Made by a program: the position numbers and the translations under genes
The notes under the pieces: generated by a model
The model's database searches: none
Told to the model about the DNA's origin: nothing
What the model saw: only the letters and a program-made list of their open reading frames with translations
Source of the DNA: Lentisphaeria bacterium
GTDB lineage: Bacteria > Verrucomicrobiota > Lentisphaeria > Victivallales > Victivallaceae
Assembly (NCBI GenBank): GCA_017508385.1
Contig: JAFVZB010000045.1
Coordinates: forward strand, 1 to 52,189
Reading direction: 5' to 3'
DNA length: 52,189 nucleotides
Shown here: positions 15,022-23,218 of the stretch, piece by piece
Numbering within the stretch: the first letter of the stretch is position 1
Layout: each line of letters starts with the position of its first letter

Positions 15022-15357
15022 TTACTCTACATCGCTGTGATATTTCTCGTGCTCATGCCGTTTGATGGCGAGCATGGCACGGGTGTTGAAAGCTATTTCG
15101 GCATTGCTTCGCAGAAGTTCTGCGATGGCTGAGTAGATAAATCCTGTGCCGAAGAGCGAGATGAAAAAGACCATGAAAAGTGCCGTGGTCTCGGTGAAAA
15201 TCGACGATACCAGCATGACGATACCGGAGGCGATGAAGATGACTCCGAGGATATCGAACACCTTTGATATCCACGGGGTGCGGCAGCAGTGTTGGGTGTT
15301 GCAGCACTCTCCGGAAGCGGGGTCAAGCTCTTTGATGTGTTGACTTTTCTCTTTCAT
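15022..15357 (-). CDS. Small Cys-rich membrane protein, function unknown
   Basis: A 111-aa protein starting at 15357 behind GAGGAG (an earlier in-frame ATG at 15396 has no such site). The N-terminal cytoplasmic-looking part holds CCNTQHCC at about residues 19-26. Two hydrophobic helices follow (about 35-57 and 60-82), and then a charged tail with HEHEKYH. The Cys/His clusters could bind a metal, but I recognise no family. The 207 bp to its left (14815-15021), between convergent genes, hold no feature I can support. Confidence 0.55.
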   Translation of the reverse strand: MKEKSQHIKELDPASGECCNTQHCCRTPWISKVFDILGVIFIASGIVMLVSSIFTETTALFMVFFISLFGTGFIYSAIAELLRSNAEIAFNTRAMLAIKRHEHEKYHSDVE

Positions 15358-15458
15358 AATTACTTCTCCTCTAAAGTTTGTTACGGACAAAAACATCTTT
15401 GTCCGCTATCAACATAATTCGATGGAGCTGTTTTATCAACATCAGTTTTCCGTGAGAA

Positions 15459-15499
15459 TAAAAAAAAGGAGTGCCGCCGTGATAAATTGGCAGCACTCC
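15459..15499 (-). terminator. Strong intrinsic terminator
   Basis: GGAGTGC-C-GCC (15468-15478) pairs with GGC-A-GCACTCC (15489-15499), a 10-bp stem with one mismatch. On the minus strand it is followed by eight T (complement of 15460-15467). It ends the regulator/583-aa gene pair about 20 bp past the last stop codon. Confidence 0.8.
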
Positions 15500-15518
15500 G
15501 CTTTTATTTAAGCGTTGT

Positions 15519-17270
15519 TTACAGTACGTGCGACTGAGCTTTGCCGGGCAGACTCTTTTTTCCGAGCAGGATGTCATCCAGATCGTGCCAGTGGGCGACC
15601 ATCTGCCGCTTTTTGGTGCGCAGCTGGTCGGCGAGGTCAGGACCGAACTGGAAGGTGTGTTCCCGCTCCTTGGTCTCAGCCAGCGGCATGACATTTCCGG
15701 GACCGTTTTCGAGAATGGTGATCGCCTCATCGCAGTTATCCAGCTCCGAGCGCATGACTTGCCCGAAGAAGGTTCTGGTTGCGCTGTCGAATTTTTCCCC
15801 TGCCATGAGACGGTCGTGCATCCCGGTGAACTGGAGAAGGTTGCGGATATTGACGATGAGCACTCTCAACATTCTGATGCGCCACGCCTCATCGCTCTCA
15901 GGAGCAAGTTTACTGATGGCAAGCTCAAGTTTGCTGATGATATCATTGCAGAGATGAGCCGAGCTTCTGCCCGCCTCGGGAGTCTCTCCGAACCTTGCCC
16001 AGCGGTTTCCGTGATAGTCGAGGATATCTTTGAACGCCCTTTCTCCGTTGACGTTGAAGATGTAGTTGCGGTAGTAGGCGGTTTCCTCATCGTCCATATC
16101 CGGAATAATCACCAGAAACGGACGGGTGAGCCAACGCTCGCTCATGCTGCCGTAGAAGAGATTGCAGTTCAAAAGCCTGTACTCCCTTGCCGCCTGACTT
16201 ACCAGCAGCATGGCATTGGCGAACTGCTCGGCATCCTGCTCAGGTCTGAGTTCGGCGGCGGCGGCTTTGACCCGCTTGAGGATATCGAGAGTTCCCGTGG
16301 GAGTGCTCTTGATTGCCTCCTTGATGAGTCTGGGGTAGAGTGATTTTTCCGCCATGTGCACCAGCGGAGCCTCGACGTTGATGATGATATTGTCAAAGTC
16401 CTGAGCCTTGGCGATCTCTTCAAGCATACTGACGGGGTCCTCATAGCTGACGGGCTTGTCGAGTGCGGCTCTGGCGGAAAAAACCGTTCCGCCGGGAGCT
16501 CCTGCCGCTTTGCGTACCGGACTGCTTCTTCCCCACGGAGTTGAACGGTGCAGAATCGCCATGGCATCAGGATTTCCGTTCTCTCTCATCGGTTTCATCA
16601 ACACCTCGCAGTATTTGGAAATACGCTCAGCCATAGGAATATCTTTGCAGTAGTCAGGACCATTGGTTCCGGTGTAAAGCTCTCCCCAGCAAATGCCCGC
16701 ACCCGAGTCTCCTGTAAGCATGTGAACATAGTCGAGATTGGGAGCGGCATCGCAGATACCTTTGGCGGATTCTGCGTAAAGAGCCAGCACTTCCTGTTGG
16801 TCGATGCAGGGTGAAAAATAGGCTATCTGACTGCGTCCTGAAAAGTCACTGCGGGCACCCCGCCAGTTGGGATGGTCTTCGTATGCGGCTTCGGGAAGAA
16901 ACTGCGGTTCAGCACCGAAAAAGGCACCTTTGAGTCCGAATTGGCTCAGGATTTCCGACCGCTCGTGCATGACATCGAGATTGCGTTTTGCGACATCGGC
17001 AGGAAGATATTTTTTCAGAGCTTCAGGAACGTAAAACTTGAAAAATCCGGGGAAAGCCGCAGTGTACTCGGTGTAAAAGTCATAGTCCTTGCACCAGACA
17101 CCGTTGTTGTTGAGCTGATGGCGGCTGCGTTCAAGAACGGAGCTGCCCAGATCGATGTGAGTGAATCCGGTATCGGCGGCAACAGCGGCGACACGCTTGA
17201 ATTCATCGGCAGTCAACCAGTGGTTGTAACTGCCGGTTCCGGCAAAGAGAATGAGGCGGGTAAAATCCAT
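15519..17270 (-). CDS. Large cytoplasmic protein with TIM-barrel-like N-terminal half, function unknown
   Basis: A 583-aa protein without signal peptide. The start at 17270 has AAAGGA 7 nt upstream. The first half alternates predicted strands and helices (FTRLILFAGTGSYNHW, DTGFTHIDLGSSV, FDNIIINVEAPLVHM) in a way that suggests a glycosidase-like or sugar-enzyme barrel. The second half is helical, with a long DEAWRIRMLRVLIVNIRNLL segment. I do not recognise the family and assign no activity. It is the only gene downstream of the GntR/solute-binding regulator (12 bp gap), so it probably acts on the ligand that regulator senses, most likely a saccharide. Confidence 0.6.
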   Translation of the reverse strand: MDFTRLILFAGTGSYNHWLTADEFKRVAAVAADTGFTHIDLGSSVLERSRHQLNNNGVWCKDYDFYTEYTAAFPGFFKFYVPEALKKYLPADVAKRNLDVMHERSEILSQFGLKGAFFGAEPQFLPEAAYEDHPNWRGARSDFSGRSQIAYFSPCIDQQEVLALYAESAKGICDAAPNLDYVHMLTGDSGAGICWGELYTGTNGPDYCKDIPMAERISKYCEVLMKPMRENGNPDAMAILHRSTPWGRSSPVRKAAGAPGGTVFSARAALDKPVSYEDPVSMLEEIAKAQDFDNIIINVEAPLVHMAEKSLYPRLIKEAIKSTPTGTLDILKRVKAAAAELRPEQDAEQFANAMLLVSQAAREYRLLNCNLFYGSMSERWLTRPFLVIIPDMDDEETAYYRNYIFNVNGERAFKDILDYHGNRWARFGETPEAGRSSAHLCNDIISKLELAISKLAPESDEAWRIRMLRVLIVNIRNLLQFTGMHDRLMAGEKFDSATRTFFGQVMRSELDNCDEAITILENGPGNVMPLAETKEREHTFQFGPDLADQLRTKKRQMVAHWHDLDDILLGKKSLPGKAQSHVL

Positions 17271-17281
17271 TTTTTTCCTTT

Positions 17282-18592
17282 CTATTGGTTGATTTTGTAT
17301 AAAAATCTCATGGTAGTTGCAAGTTCGTGCAGAAAGTGCGGAACATTTTCCGGTCTCTGCACATTGAGCAGATGGCTCGAGCGTGAAAGCACCGAGCCGA
17401 GCTCTTCGGAGTAAATGTGATAGTTTGAGCTCAGCGGAGGCAGTTTTTCCAGAAAGTATTTATCAGGAGTGGCAGTCGGGTCGAGAGTTTTCTGAGCCGA
17501 ACTGCGGCGGAACGGAATACCGTATCCTGATTTGCCGAGACTTTCCTGAATAGAGTCTGAGAGCCAGAAGTTGAGCATTCTTTTGATTTTTTCCTTATCG
17601 AACAACCCCTTTCTGAATGCGATGAGGGCGGCACCCTGATGATTTTCCCGGCTGCCGAGGTTGGGCATGTAAACCGCCTGCGGAGTGAAGTTGATGCCGT
17701 GTTCCCTGAAAACATAAGATGACTGGCGGAAACCGCAGAACATGGCAAGTTTTCCCTGAGCAAACGAGCGGGCAGGAGTGTCGTCATAATCCTCAACGAG
17801 GTCGAGTTCCCGCAGAAGATTGACGTATTTGAGACAGGCTCCGAGAGTTTGCAGTGAGTCGGCGAGAACGGGGTCGGGCATATTTTTGTCGAAGAGAATA
17901 CCTCCTGAAGCGAGCACAAAACCGATCCACGAGTGAAATCTCGGAGAGTAGTTGATAATGCGCCTTCCTGCAATGCTGCGGTGGAGTGTTCTTATGGCGG
18001 TGAAAAATTCAGACTCACCCCAGTTGTTCGAGGGCAGGGGAGTCTCAGCTTTGTTGAATATCTCCGGGTTGTACCAGAGCAGTTGAGGAGAAAATATCAC
18101 CGGAACGGCGCACAGCTTGCCGTCAATAATGAACGGTTTTATCGCCTCCATGTAAAACTCCGCCTGACTGTCGGGAAAACATTCGGAAAAAACCGAGCTC
18201 AAATCCTGATAGTCGTTCTGGCGGGTGAGGATGGAAAATGAAGAGATGATTTCAACCCCGCCCTTGGAAAATTTTTCCGAGAGGTGCATATCGGGGAACT
18301 CCTGCCGCAGACGTTTTTTGTCATCGTCAGATATGGCGGTGATGAATTTGCTGCACACGATGTTTTTGGGCAGGATGTTATTGTAATAATCTTCTCTTAC
18401 ATAAGTTCCGCTGCGCTCACGGCTCTCGACGACTCTGCTCTGCTCGAGAGAGTCGAGAACGGCTTGCACTTTGGGCAGAGAGCAGGAAAAACGCTCGCCG
18501 ATTTTTCGGGCTCCCGGCAGCTTGCTTCCGGGACCGAGCTCCTTTTCGATCATGGTGAGAATATAATCATAAAGTTCAGAATAGACAGCCAT
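17282..18592 (-). CDS. GntR-type DNA-binding domain fused to an extracellular-solute-binding-like domain
   Basis: A 436-aa regulator. Residues 1-70 are a winged helix of the GntR family (YILTMIEKELGPGSKLPGAR, then SLPKVQAVLDSLEQSRVVESR, then SGTYV). Residues 100 to the end look like a periplasmic binding protein of the ABC sugar type (FYMEAIKPFIIDGKLCAVPV, FHSWIGFVLASGGILFD, FAQGKLAMFCGFRQSSYVF). No signal peptide is present, so the binding domain acts inside the cell as the effector sensor. The start at 18592 follows a perfect AAAGGAGG. The promoter overlaps a palindrome, suggesting autoregulation. Confidence 0.82.
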   Translation of the reverse strand: MAVYSELYDYILTMIEKELGPGSKLPGARKIGERFSCSLPKVQAVLDSLEQSRVVESRERSGTYVREDYYNNILPKNIVCSKFITAISDDDKKRLRQEFPDMHLSEKFSKGGVEIISSFSILTRQNDYQDLSSVFSECFPDSQAEFYMEAIKPFIIDGKLCAVPVIFSPQLLWYNPEIFNKAETPLPSNNWGESEFFTAIRTLHRSIAGRRIINYSPRFHSWIGFVLASGGILFDKNMPDPVLADSLQTLGACLKYVNLLRELDLVEDYDDTPARSFAQGKLAMFCGFRQSSYVFREHGINFTPQAVYMPNLGSRENHQGAALIAFRKGLFDKEKIKRMLNFWLSDSIQESLGKSGYGIPFRRSSAQKTLDPTATPDKYFLEKLPPLSSNYHIYSEELGSVLSRSSHLLNVQRPENVPHFLHELATTMRFLYKINQ

Positions 18593-18615
18593 AAAGTACC
18601 TCCTTTGCTGAAAAT

Positions 18616-18657
18616 AATATACCATGCAATTTTGATATTGTCAACTGATAATATCAG
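18616..18657 (-). promoter_or_regulatory. Promoter with overlapping palindromic operator
   Basis: On the minus strand a near-consensus promoter has -35 TTGACA (18644-18639), a 17-bp spacer and -10 TATATT (18621-18616). Two overlapping inverted repeats cover the -35: CTGATA-A-TATCAG (18645-18657) and TGATATT...AATATCA (arms 18633-18639 and 18650-18656). Such a position fits repression by the GntR-type regulator encoded immediately downstream. Confidence 0.7.
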
Positions 18658-18748
18658 ATTTTTGCAAAATTTTTTTGCCCGAAGTTGCGTAAAAAACAGA
18701 GCGAAAAGACGACGGCTGATACGACTGTCGGGGAGTCGAAACATATCT

Positions 18749-19675
18749 TTACTGTTCCGGGGTTCCGAACGGAATGTGCACCGACGGAGTGTATTTCTGT
18801 GCCGCATCAAGGTGAGGATGCTGCTGGTCATCGAAGAAGATGTGCGGTTTCAGCGTTTCCAGAATCCTGCCCTTATCCATTCCTCCGAGAAAGTGGGTCT
18901 CATCGACGGAAATATTCCAGCTGCGCAAGGTGTGTATCACCCTGCGGTGTGCCGGAGCACTGCGGGCGGTGACGATCGAGGTTTTGAGGAAACGCCGATA
19001 GTTTGAGTCGCTCTCTTCCCGCTCATCTTCAAGAGTCCGCAGTTTGCCGAGTTTGCGGAACAAATCACCCAGCGGTCCCGGTGAGATCGCAGTTTGGGCA
19101 TTGGCAGTTTCAGAGTCGTAAAACGCCTTTATGCCCTTGCTCTTGTAAATTTTTTCCGCACTGTCATCGGCGATAACTCCGTCAAAGTCGAATGCGACCC
19201 TGAGTTCGGTATCGTCAGTGTCGTCGTCAGCGGCACTGGGCAGTACCAGACCTGCGGGATAACCATTGCTGAGAGCTTCAGTGACATCCTGTTCATTGGC
19301 AGAGAGAAAGAGCGAAACGTTGTAGGCGGGAATATACCTGAACGGAGAGTTCCCCCTGGTGAACGCCGCTCTGATTATTCCGAGCTTGTAGTGTTCGATG
19401 CTGTTGAAAACCCTCATCCCGGTATCGGAGTCATTGCGTGAAAGCAGCACGACCTCGGCAGGCTGCCGGTCAGGAAAAACGGTGTTGAGTTCAAGAAATC
19501 TCCGCACGAACGGAAAAGCTATTCCCGGAGCCAGTACATCATTTTCATGTTGCCGCTGGTAATTCCTGTACGCTCTGATTCCCTCATTTCTGAATACGCT
19601 GTCGGCTTCATCAAGAGAAAACAATGCACTTGAAGCCACTGCGATCACTAATTTTTCCTCGATTGGATATGCCAT
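18749..19675 (-). CDS. Cytosolic 5'-nucleotidase (NT5C1-like family)
   Basis: A 308-aa protein resembling the cytosolic 5'-nucleotidase 1 family (Pfam PF06189), which dephosphorylates nucleoside monophosphates such as AMP. The family's acidic nucleotide/metal motif is seen as AFDFDGVIADDSAE at about residues 159-172. The segments TSIVTARSAPAHRRVIHTL and DETHFLGGMDKGRIL follow as in HAD-like phosphatases. The start has no good ribosome-binding site. It lies 50 bp downstream of the GATase-like lipoprotein gene and may share its transcript. Confidence 0.75.
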   Translation of the reverse strand: MAYPIEEKLVIAVASSALFSLDEADSVFRNEGIRAYRNYQRQHENDVLAPGIAFPFVRRFLELNTVFPDRQPAEVVLLSRNDSDTGMRVFNSIEHYKLGIIRAAFTRGNSPFRYIPAYNVSLFLSANEQDVTEALSNGYPAGLVLPSAADDDTDDTELRVAFDFDGVIADDSAEKIYKSKGIKAFYDSETANAQTAISPGPLGDLFRKLGKLRTLEDEREESDSNYRRFLKTSIVTARSAPAHRRVIHTLRSWNISVDETHFLGGMDKGRILETLKPHIFFDDQQHPHLDAAQKYTPSVHIPFGTPEQ

Positions 19676-19725
19676 TATTTGTCATTGTCCCATTTGGTGT
19701 GAAGAAAGATTCCCGGAGCCCGACT

Positions 19726-20910
19726 TTATTTGCAGGCATGAGCCTTTGCGCAGGATAAGCGGGCAGGTTTTTTCAAAGCCTCGGAGACAAAACTTTTTCC
19801 GGCGGGAACTTCCACCAGATTTTCATGTGCGGCAAATGCTTTTGCTTCAGCTCCTGATACCAGTACTTTGCCTCCGTTATCCATAAACTCTTTCAGCAGA
19901 GAAGCGTTGTTTTTTGCAAAAGCTATGTTTTTCCTGTCTGCGGCATCAGGAACGACCAGTACATCAACGTGCCTGAGAATACCTGCATTGAGTTCAGTTT
20001 TTGAGCTGAGAATTATATCGATATCAGGATGACGGTCAAGTTCAAGCATCCTCAGCATCGGAGCTTTTCCAATAGTGCTCGGAGTCCAGAAAGCAACTCT
20101 TACCGGTCGGTAATTGCGCTTGGGGAAAACCGGAGTCGGTTTGACTCCGGTGACCGCATAAATGCATCCCAACGCCAGCGGATGAGTAGTTACGTTTGAC
20201 TCAGGATGAAAACTTGTGGCGACAACTTTTCCCTTGCCGAAATTGCCGTAAATGACCGCCGGAGCACCGAAAAAGTTTACGCCCTTTCTGCCCTGAGGAC
20301 CAATACTGTTTTTGTAAACGCCCAGAGTCTGAGCTTTACCGTGACTCCATTGAGCGGGCGTTGAGATAGGTCCGAGACTGTATCTGACCAGATATTTACC
20401 CGGGTTCACGCCGAGAATTTTTCCGCCCTCGTCAGAGAGTTCCATCGCCAGAATCGCCGCCGAACCACTTGCTCCGTGCCGATATTTGTAAGGCATGATT
20501 TGCAGACGTTCCTTGCGGTCAAGAGTGCAGTGGAAACCGGCACAAATTCCGACATAAGCACCTCCGTTGCGGACGAACTCCTGAACTTTTTTCTTGCCGG
20601 ATTCCTGCATGGCAGCCACCTGCGATGCGCTTGAACCTCCGGGAATGACCAGCAAATCAAGCGAGTCAAGTTTTCCCTCACGGATATCTTTGCCATCAAG
20701 AAGAGTGACATCAAGCTGAGGAGAGTAAAACAGAAGCTGTGCCCAGTAAAACGCACCGTTACTGCGGCTGCCGTCATCAACATAGAAACCGACTTTGAGT
20801 TTTTTATCAACAGCCACTTCAGCCCTGTCAGGAATTGTGCCGCAGACACATCCGTAAAAAAGGGCGGATAACAAAGAGACAACCGGCAAAAAAACAAACT
20901 TCTTTTTCAT
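19726..20910 (-). CDS. Lipoprotein with class I glutamine-amidotransferase-like (BPL_N) domain
   Basis: A 394-aa protein with an N-terminal signal ending in LFYGC, a slightly atypical lipobox. The body has the fold elements of the BPL_N/PfpI-type GATase-like group: LLVIPGGSSASQ, then GGAYVGICAGFHC with a nucleophile-elbow Cys, and VVATSFHPES with the His-Pro-Glu pattern. A second, similar half follows (VLVVPDAADRKN, GGKVLVSGAEAKAF). Members of this group often occur as secreted proteins of unknown activity, so I do not assign a reaction. The start at 20910 is preferred over an upstream ATG at 20958, because the signal peptide then begins with MKKK. Confidence 0.72.
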   Translation of the reverse strand: MKKKFVFLPVVSLLSALFYGCVCGTIPDRAEVAVDKKLKVGFYVDDGSRSNGAFYWAQLLFYSPQLDVTLLDGKDIREGKLDSLDLLVIPGGSSASQVAAMQESGKKKVQEFVRNGGAYVGICAGFHCTLDRKERLQIMPYKYRHGASGSAAILAMELSDEGGKILGVNPGKYLVRYSLGPISTPAQWSHGKAQTLGVYKNSIGPQGRKGVNFFGAPAVIYGNFGKGKVVATSFHPESNVTTHPLALGCIYAVTGVKPTPVFPKRNYRPVRVAFWTPSTIGKAPMLRMLELDRHPDIDIILSSKTELNAGILRHVDVLVVPDAADRKNIAFAKNNASLLKEFMDNGGKVLVSGAEAKAFAAHENLVEVPAGKSFVSEALKKPARLSCAKAHACK

Positions 20911-20923
20911 AAAAATACCTGTT

Positions 20924-20987
20924 TGAAACTGTTTCACGTTTGGTAGATAATATAACATAATATAATCTCAAAAGATGCACAATGCAA
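20924..20987 (-). promoter_or_regulatory. Promoter and palindrome upstream of the GATase-like lipoprotein
   Basis: On the minus strand, TTGCAT (20987-20982) and TATATT (20964-20959) are 17 bp apart. Between the expected transcript start and the gene lies the perfect palindrome TGAAAC-T-GTTTCA (20924-20936), a plausible operator. Confidence 0.5.
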
Positions 20988-21042
20988 TAGTTCACAGTGG
21001 AAAACAGATTTTTTATTCAAGCATCAAGTGCCGGAAATTCAC

Positions 21043-21071
21043 TTGAAAAGTGCTCTCTGCCGGACTATATT
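21043..21071 (+). promoter_or_regulatory. Promoter of the Sel1-repeat gene
   Basis: TTGAAA (21043-21048) and TATATT (21066-21071) are separated by 17 bp, about 47 bp upstream of the start codon. Confidence 0.55.
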
Positions 21072-21117
21072 ATTACGTCATAGACAACTCAAAAAATTTT
21101 TGCAGGGCGTTTAAGGG

Positions 21118-23097
21118 ATGAAAAAATTTTTATTGACCGGAATATTTTTATTAGCACTGAATGTTCCGGTTTATTCCGATACAGCTTCTGATTATATTCA
21201 GGATGCAAGAGCCGGCAGTGCCATTTCACAATATATGCTGGCGAAGTGCTACGAGGCAGGCAAAGGTGTTTCCCGGGATATTTCGCTCGCAGCGCACTGG
21301 TATCGTAAAGCGGCGGAAAACGGGCATGTTTTATCACAAAATAAAATTGCCTGGTGCTATTACAAAGGCGAGGGTGTGACACGGGATTCTTCTCAAGCCG
21401 TTGAGTGGTGGAGCAAGGCTGCCGCAAAAGGCAATATCACGGCGCAGAGTATGCTCGGCTTCTGTTATTATGAAGGCAACGGAGTTGCGCAGGATTTTAA
21501 GCAAGCCGTCAAGTGGAGTCAAAAAGCCGCCTCCCGCGGAGTAGCGTTGGCGCAATTTACTCTTGGTTCGTGTTACGAAAATGGTAATGGAGTTCCGGAA
21601 AATCATGCTGAGGCGATCAAGTTGTATCGCAAGGCGGCAAGAAAAAAGATGCCGCGGGCAATGAACCGGTTGGGCTTGTGTTATTCACGGGGAATCGGAA
21701 CAAAACAGGATTACAGAAAAGCCGTTGATTGGTATCGCCGTGCGGCACAAAAGGGATATTCTTCGGCACAATACAATCTTGGTGTATGTTACGAGTCAGG
21801 TAAAGGTGTGAAAAAAGATTTTTCCGAGGCGTTTAATTGGTATCAAAAAGCCTCCGGAAAAGGCAGTGCTTCAGCTTGCTTCAAACTCGGAAAGTTATAT
21901 GAATACGGCAAAGGAGTGGAAAAGAATCTTTCCGAGTCCGTAAAAATGTATCGTCAGGCTGCTGAAAAAGGATATTCTATTGCTGAATACACACTCGGCG
22001 AGTTTTACGAGCAGGGAAAAACAGGAAGCAAAGATCTCACCGAAGCCTTCAAATGGTACCGCAAAGCCGCCGAAAACGGATATGCCCGGGCACAGTACAG
22101 AATGGGTATCGGTCATGAAAAAGGCAAAGTGGTTTCAGCAGACAGTGCCGAAGCAGTCAAATGGTACCGCAAAGCCGCCGGCAACGGATATGTGAAAGCC
22201 CTGAACCGACTTGGAATATGTTATTATACCGGCGCAGGCGTACCAAAAAATCCGGTAGAAGCTGTCAAGTTGTGGAAGGAAGCCGTTGAAAAAGGAAACA
22301 ATGACGCCCTGAACAACCTCGGAGTGTGTTATTTCGGGGGGCAGGGCGTGGCAAAAAATCCGACTGAAGCAATCAAATTGTGGAACAAAGCGGCAGAAAA
22401 CGGAGTTGCAAGGTCTCAGTACAGATTGGGATTGTGTTATTATAACGGCAACGGCGTATCCGCAGATATTCCGAAAGCCGTTGAGTGGTGGAAAACCGCT
22501 GCTGAAAACGGATATGTACCGGCACAAATGTCACTGAGCATACACTATTACAATCAGCAGGATGACCAAACAGAAGAGGCGATCAAATGGCTGCGTAAGG
22601 CGGCAAAAAACGGCAGTATTCAGGCTCAGCTGGTACTGGGAGCAATCGGAAAGTTGAGTAATGGAGAAAAACTGGATATGCTTGAAGCTGCCCAGTGGTA
22701 CAGAACTGCCGCTGAAAAAGGAGATGCGCGAGCTCAATATTTTCTCGGAGAGTGTTATATGAACGGAACCGGAGTTCCGAAAGATGAGTCAATGGCAGTC
22801 ATGTGGTGGCGTAAATCGGCGAAACAGGAGTACGCACCTGCGCAATTCGCCCTCGGCTTGCAGAGTTATCAATCGGCAGAAGACTCTTCGAATTACTACG
22901 AGTCGGTAATGTGGTGGCAAAAAGCCGCCGAAAACGGAGACCAACACGCTCTGTATTGTCTCGGAATATGTTACCTGAGCGGCAGAGGAGCAGTCCGTAA
23001 TTTTTCAGAAGCGAAAAGATGTTTTGAAGAAGCGGCAAAACAAAATCACAAACCGTCAGACACAGCACTTGAAATACTAAACTCCTACAAAATATAA
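21118..23097 (+). CDS. Secreted Sel1-repeat protein
   Basis: A 659-aa protein with a signal peptide (MKKFLLTGIFLLALNVPVYS). It is followed almost entirely by about 17 Sel1-type repeats of 36 residues, with the pattern A-Q-Y-x-LG-x-CY-x-G-x-GV-x-KD-x-x-EA-x-KWYRKAAE-x-G. Repeats 13, 14 and 16 are degenerate in the GxGV turn. Sel1 solenoids act as protein-protein scaffolds, so a periplasmic or surface adaptor role is likely. The start at 21118 has TTTAAGGG 5 nt upstream. The gene stands alone with its own promoter. The 108-nt DNA periodicity is due to the coding repeats only. Confidence 0.9.
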   Translation: MKKFLLTGIFLLALNVPVYSDTASDYIQDARAGSAISQYMLAKCYEAGKGVSRDISLAAHWYRKAAENGHVLSQNKIAWCYYKGEGVTRDSSQAVEWWSKAAAKGNITAQSMLGFCYYEGNGVAQDFKQAVKWSQKAASRGVALAQFTLGSCYENGNGVPENHAEAIKLYRKAARKKMPRAMNRLGLCYSRGIGTKQDYRKAVDWYRRAAQKGYSSAQYNLGVCYESGKGVKKDFSEAFNWYQKASGKGSASACFKLGKLYEYGKGVEKNLSESVKMYRQAAEKGYSIAEYTLGEFYEQGKTGSKDLTEAFKWYRKAAENGYARAQYRMGIGHEKGKVVSADSAEAVKWYRKAAGNGYVKALNRLGICYYTGAGVPKNPVEAVKLWKEAVEKGNNDALNNLGVCYFGGQGVAKNPTEAIKLWNKAAENGVARSQYRLGLCYYNGNGVSADIPKAVEWWKTAAENGYVPAQMSLSIHYYNQQDDQTEEAIKWLRKAAKNGSIQAQLVLGAIGKLSNGEKLDMLEAAQWYRTAAEKGDARAQYFLGECYMNGTGVPKDESMAVMWWRKSAKQEYAPAQFALGLQSYQSAEDSSNYYESVMWWQKAAENGDQHALYCLGICYLSGRGAVRNFSEAKRCFEEAAKQNHKPSDTALEILNSYKI

Positions 23098-23148
23098 ATC
23101 CCCTCCGGAACAGACCGGATACGCAAGTGTTTTTCAACGCCGTGCAAC

Positions 23149-23177
23149 TTGCAAAAACGCTTGTCAAAAGTTATATT
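23149..23177 (+). promoter_or_regulatory. Promoter of the beta-lactamase-fold lipoprotein gene
   Basis: TTGCAA (23149-23154) and TATATT (23172-23177) are separated by 17 bp, about 42 bp before the start codon. Confidence 0.5.
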
Positions 23178-23218
23178 ATAGAGTGTTCTGAAAACTCAAA
23201 CAATCCGGAGAAAAAGGA

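Noticed and set aside
15053..15326. Overlapping leftward frames of 77-84 codons inside the small membrane-protein gene
   Set aside because: They are shifted frames of the same DNA; the 111-aa frame has the GAGGAG site and membrane helices.
21118..23097. 108-bp DNA repeats as a CRISPR or satellite array
   Set aside because: The periodicity equals 36 codons and is fully explained by Sel1 protein repeats.
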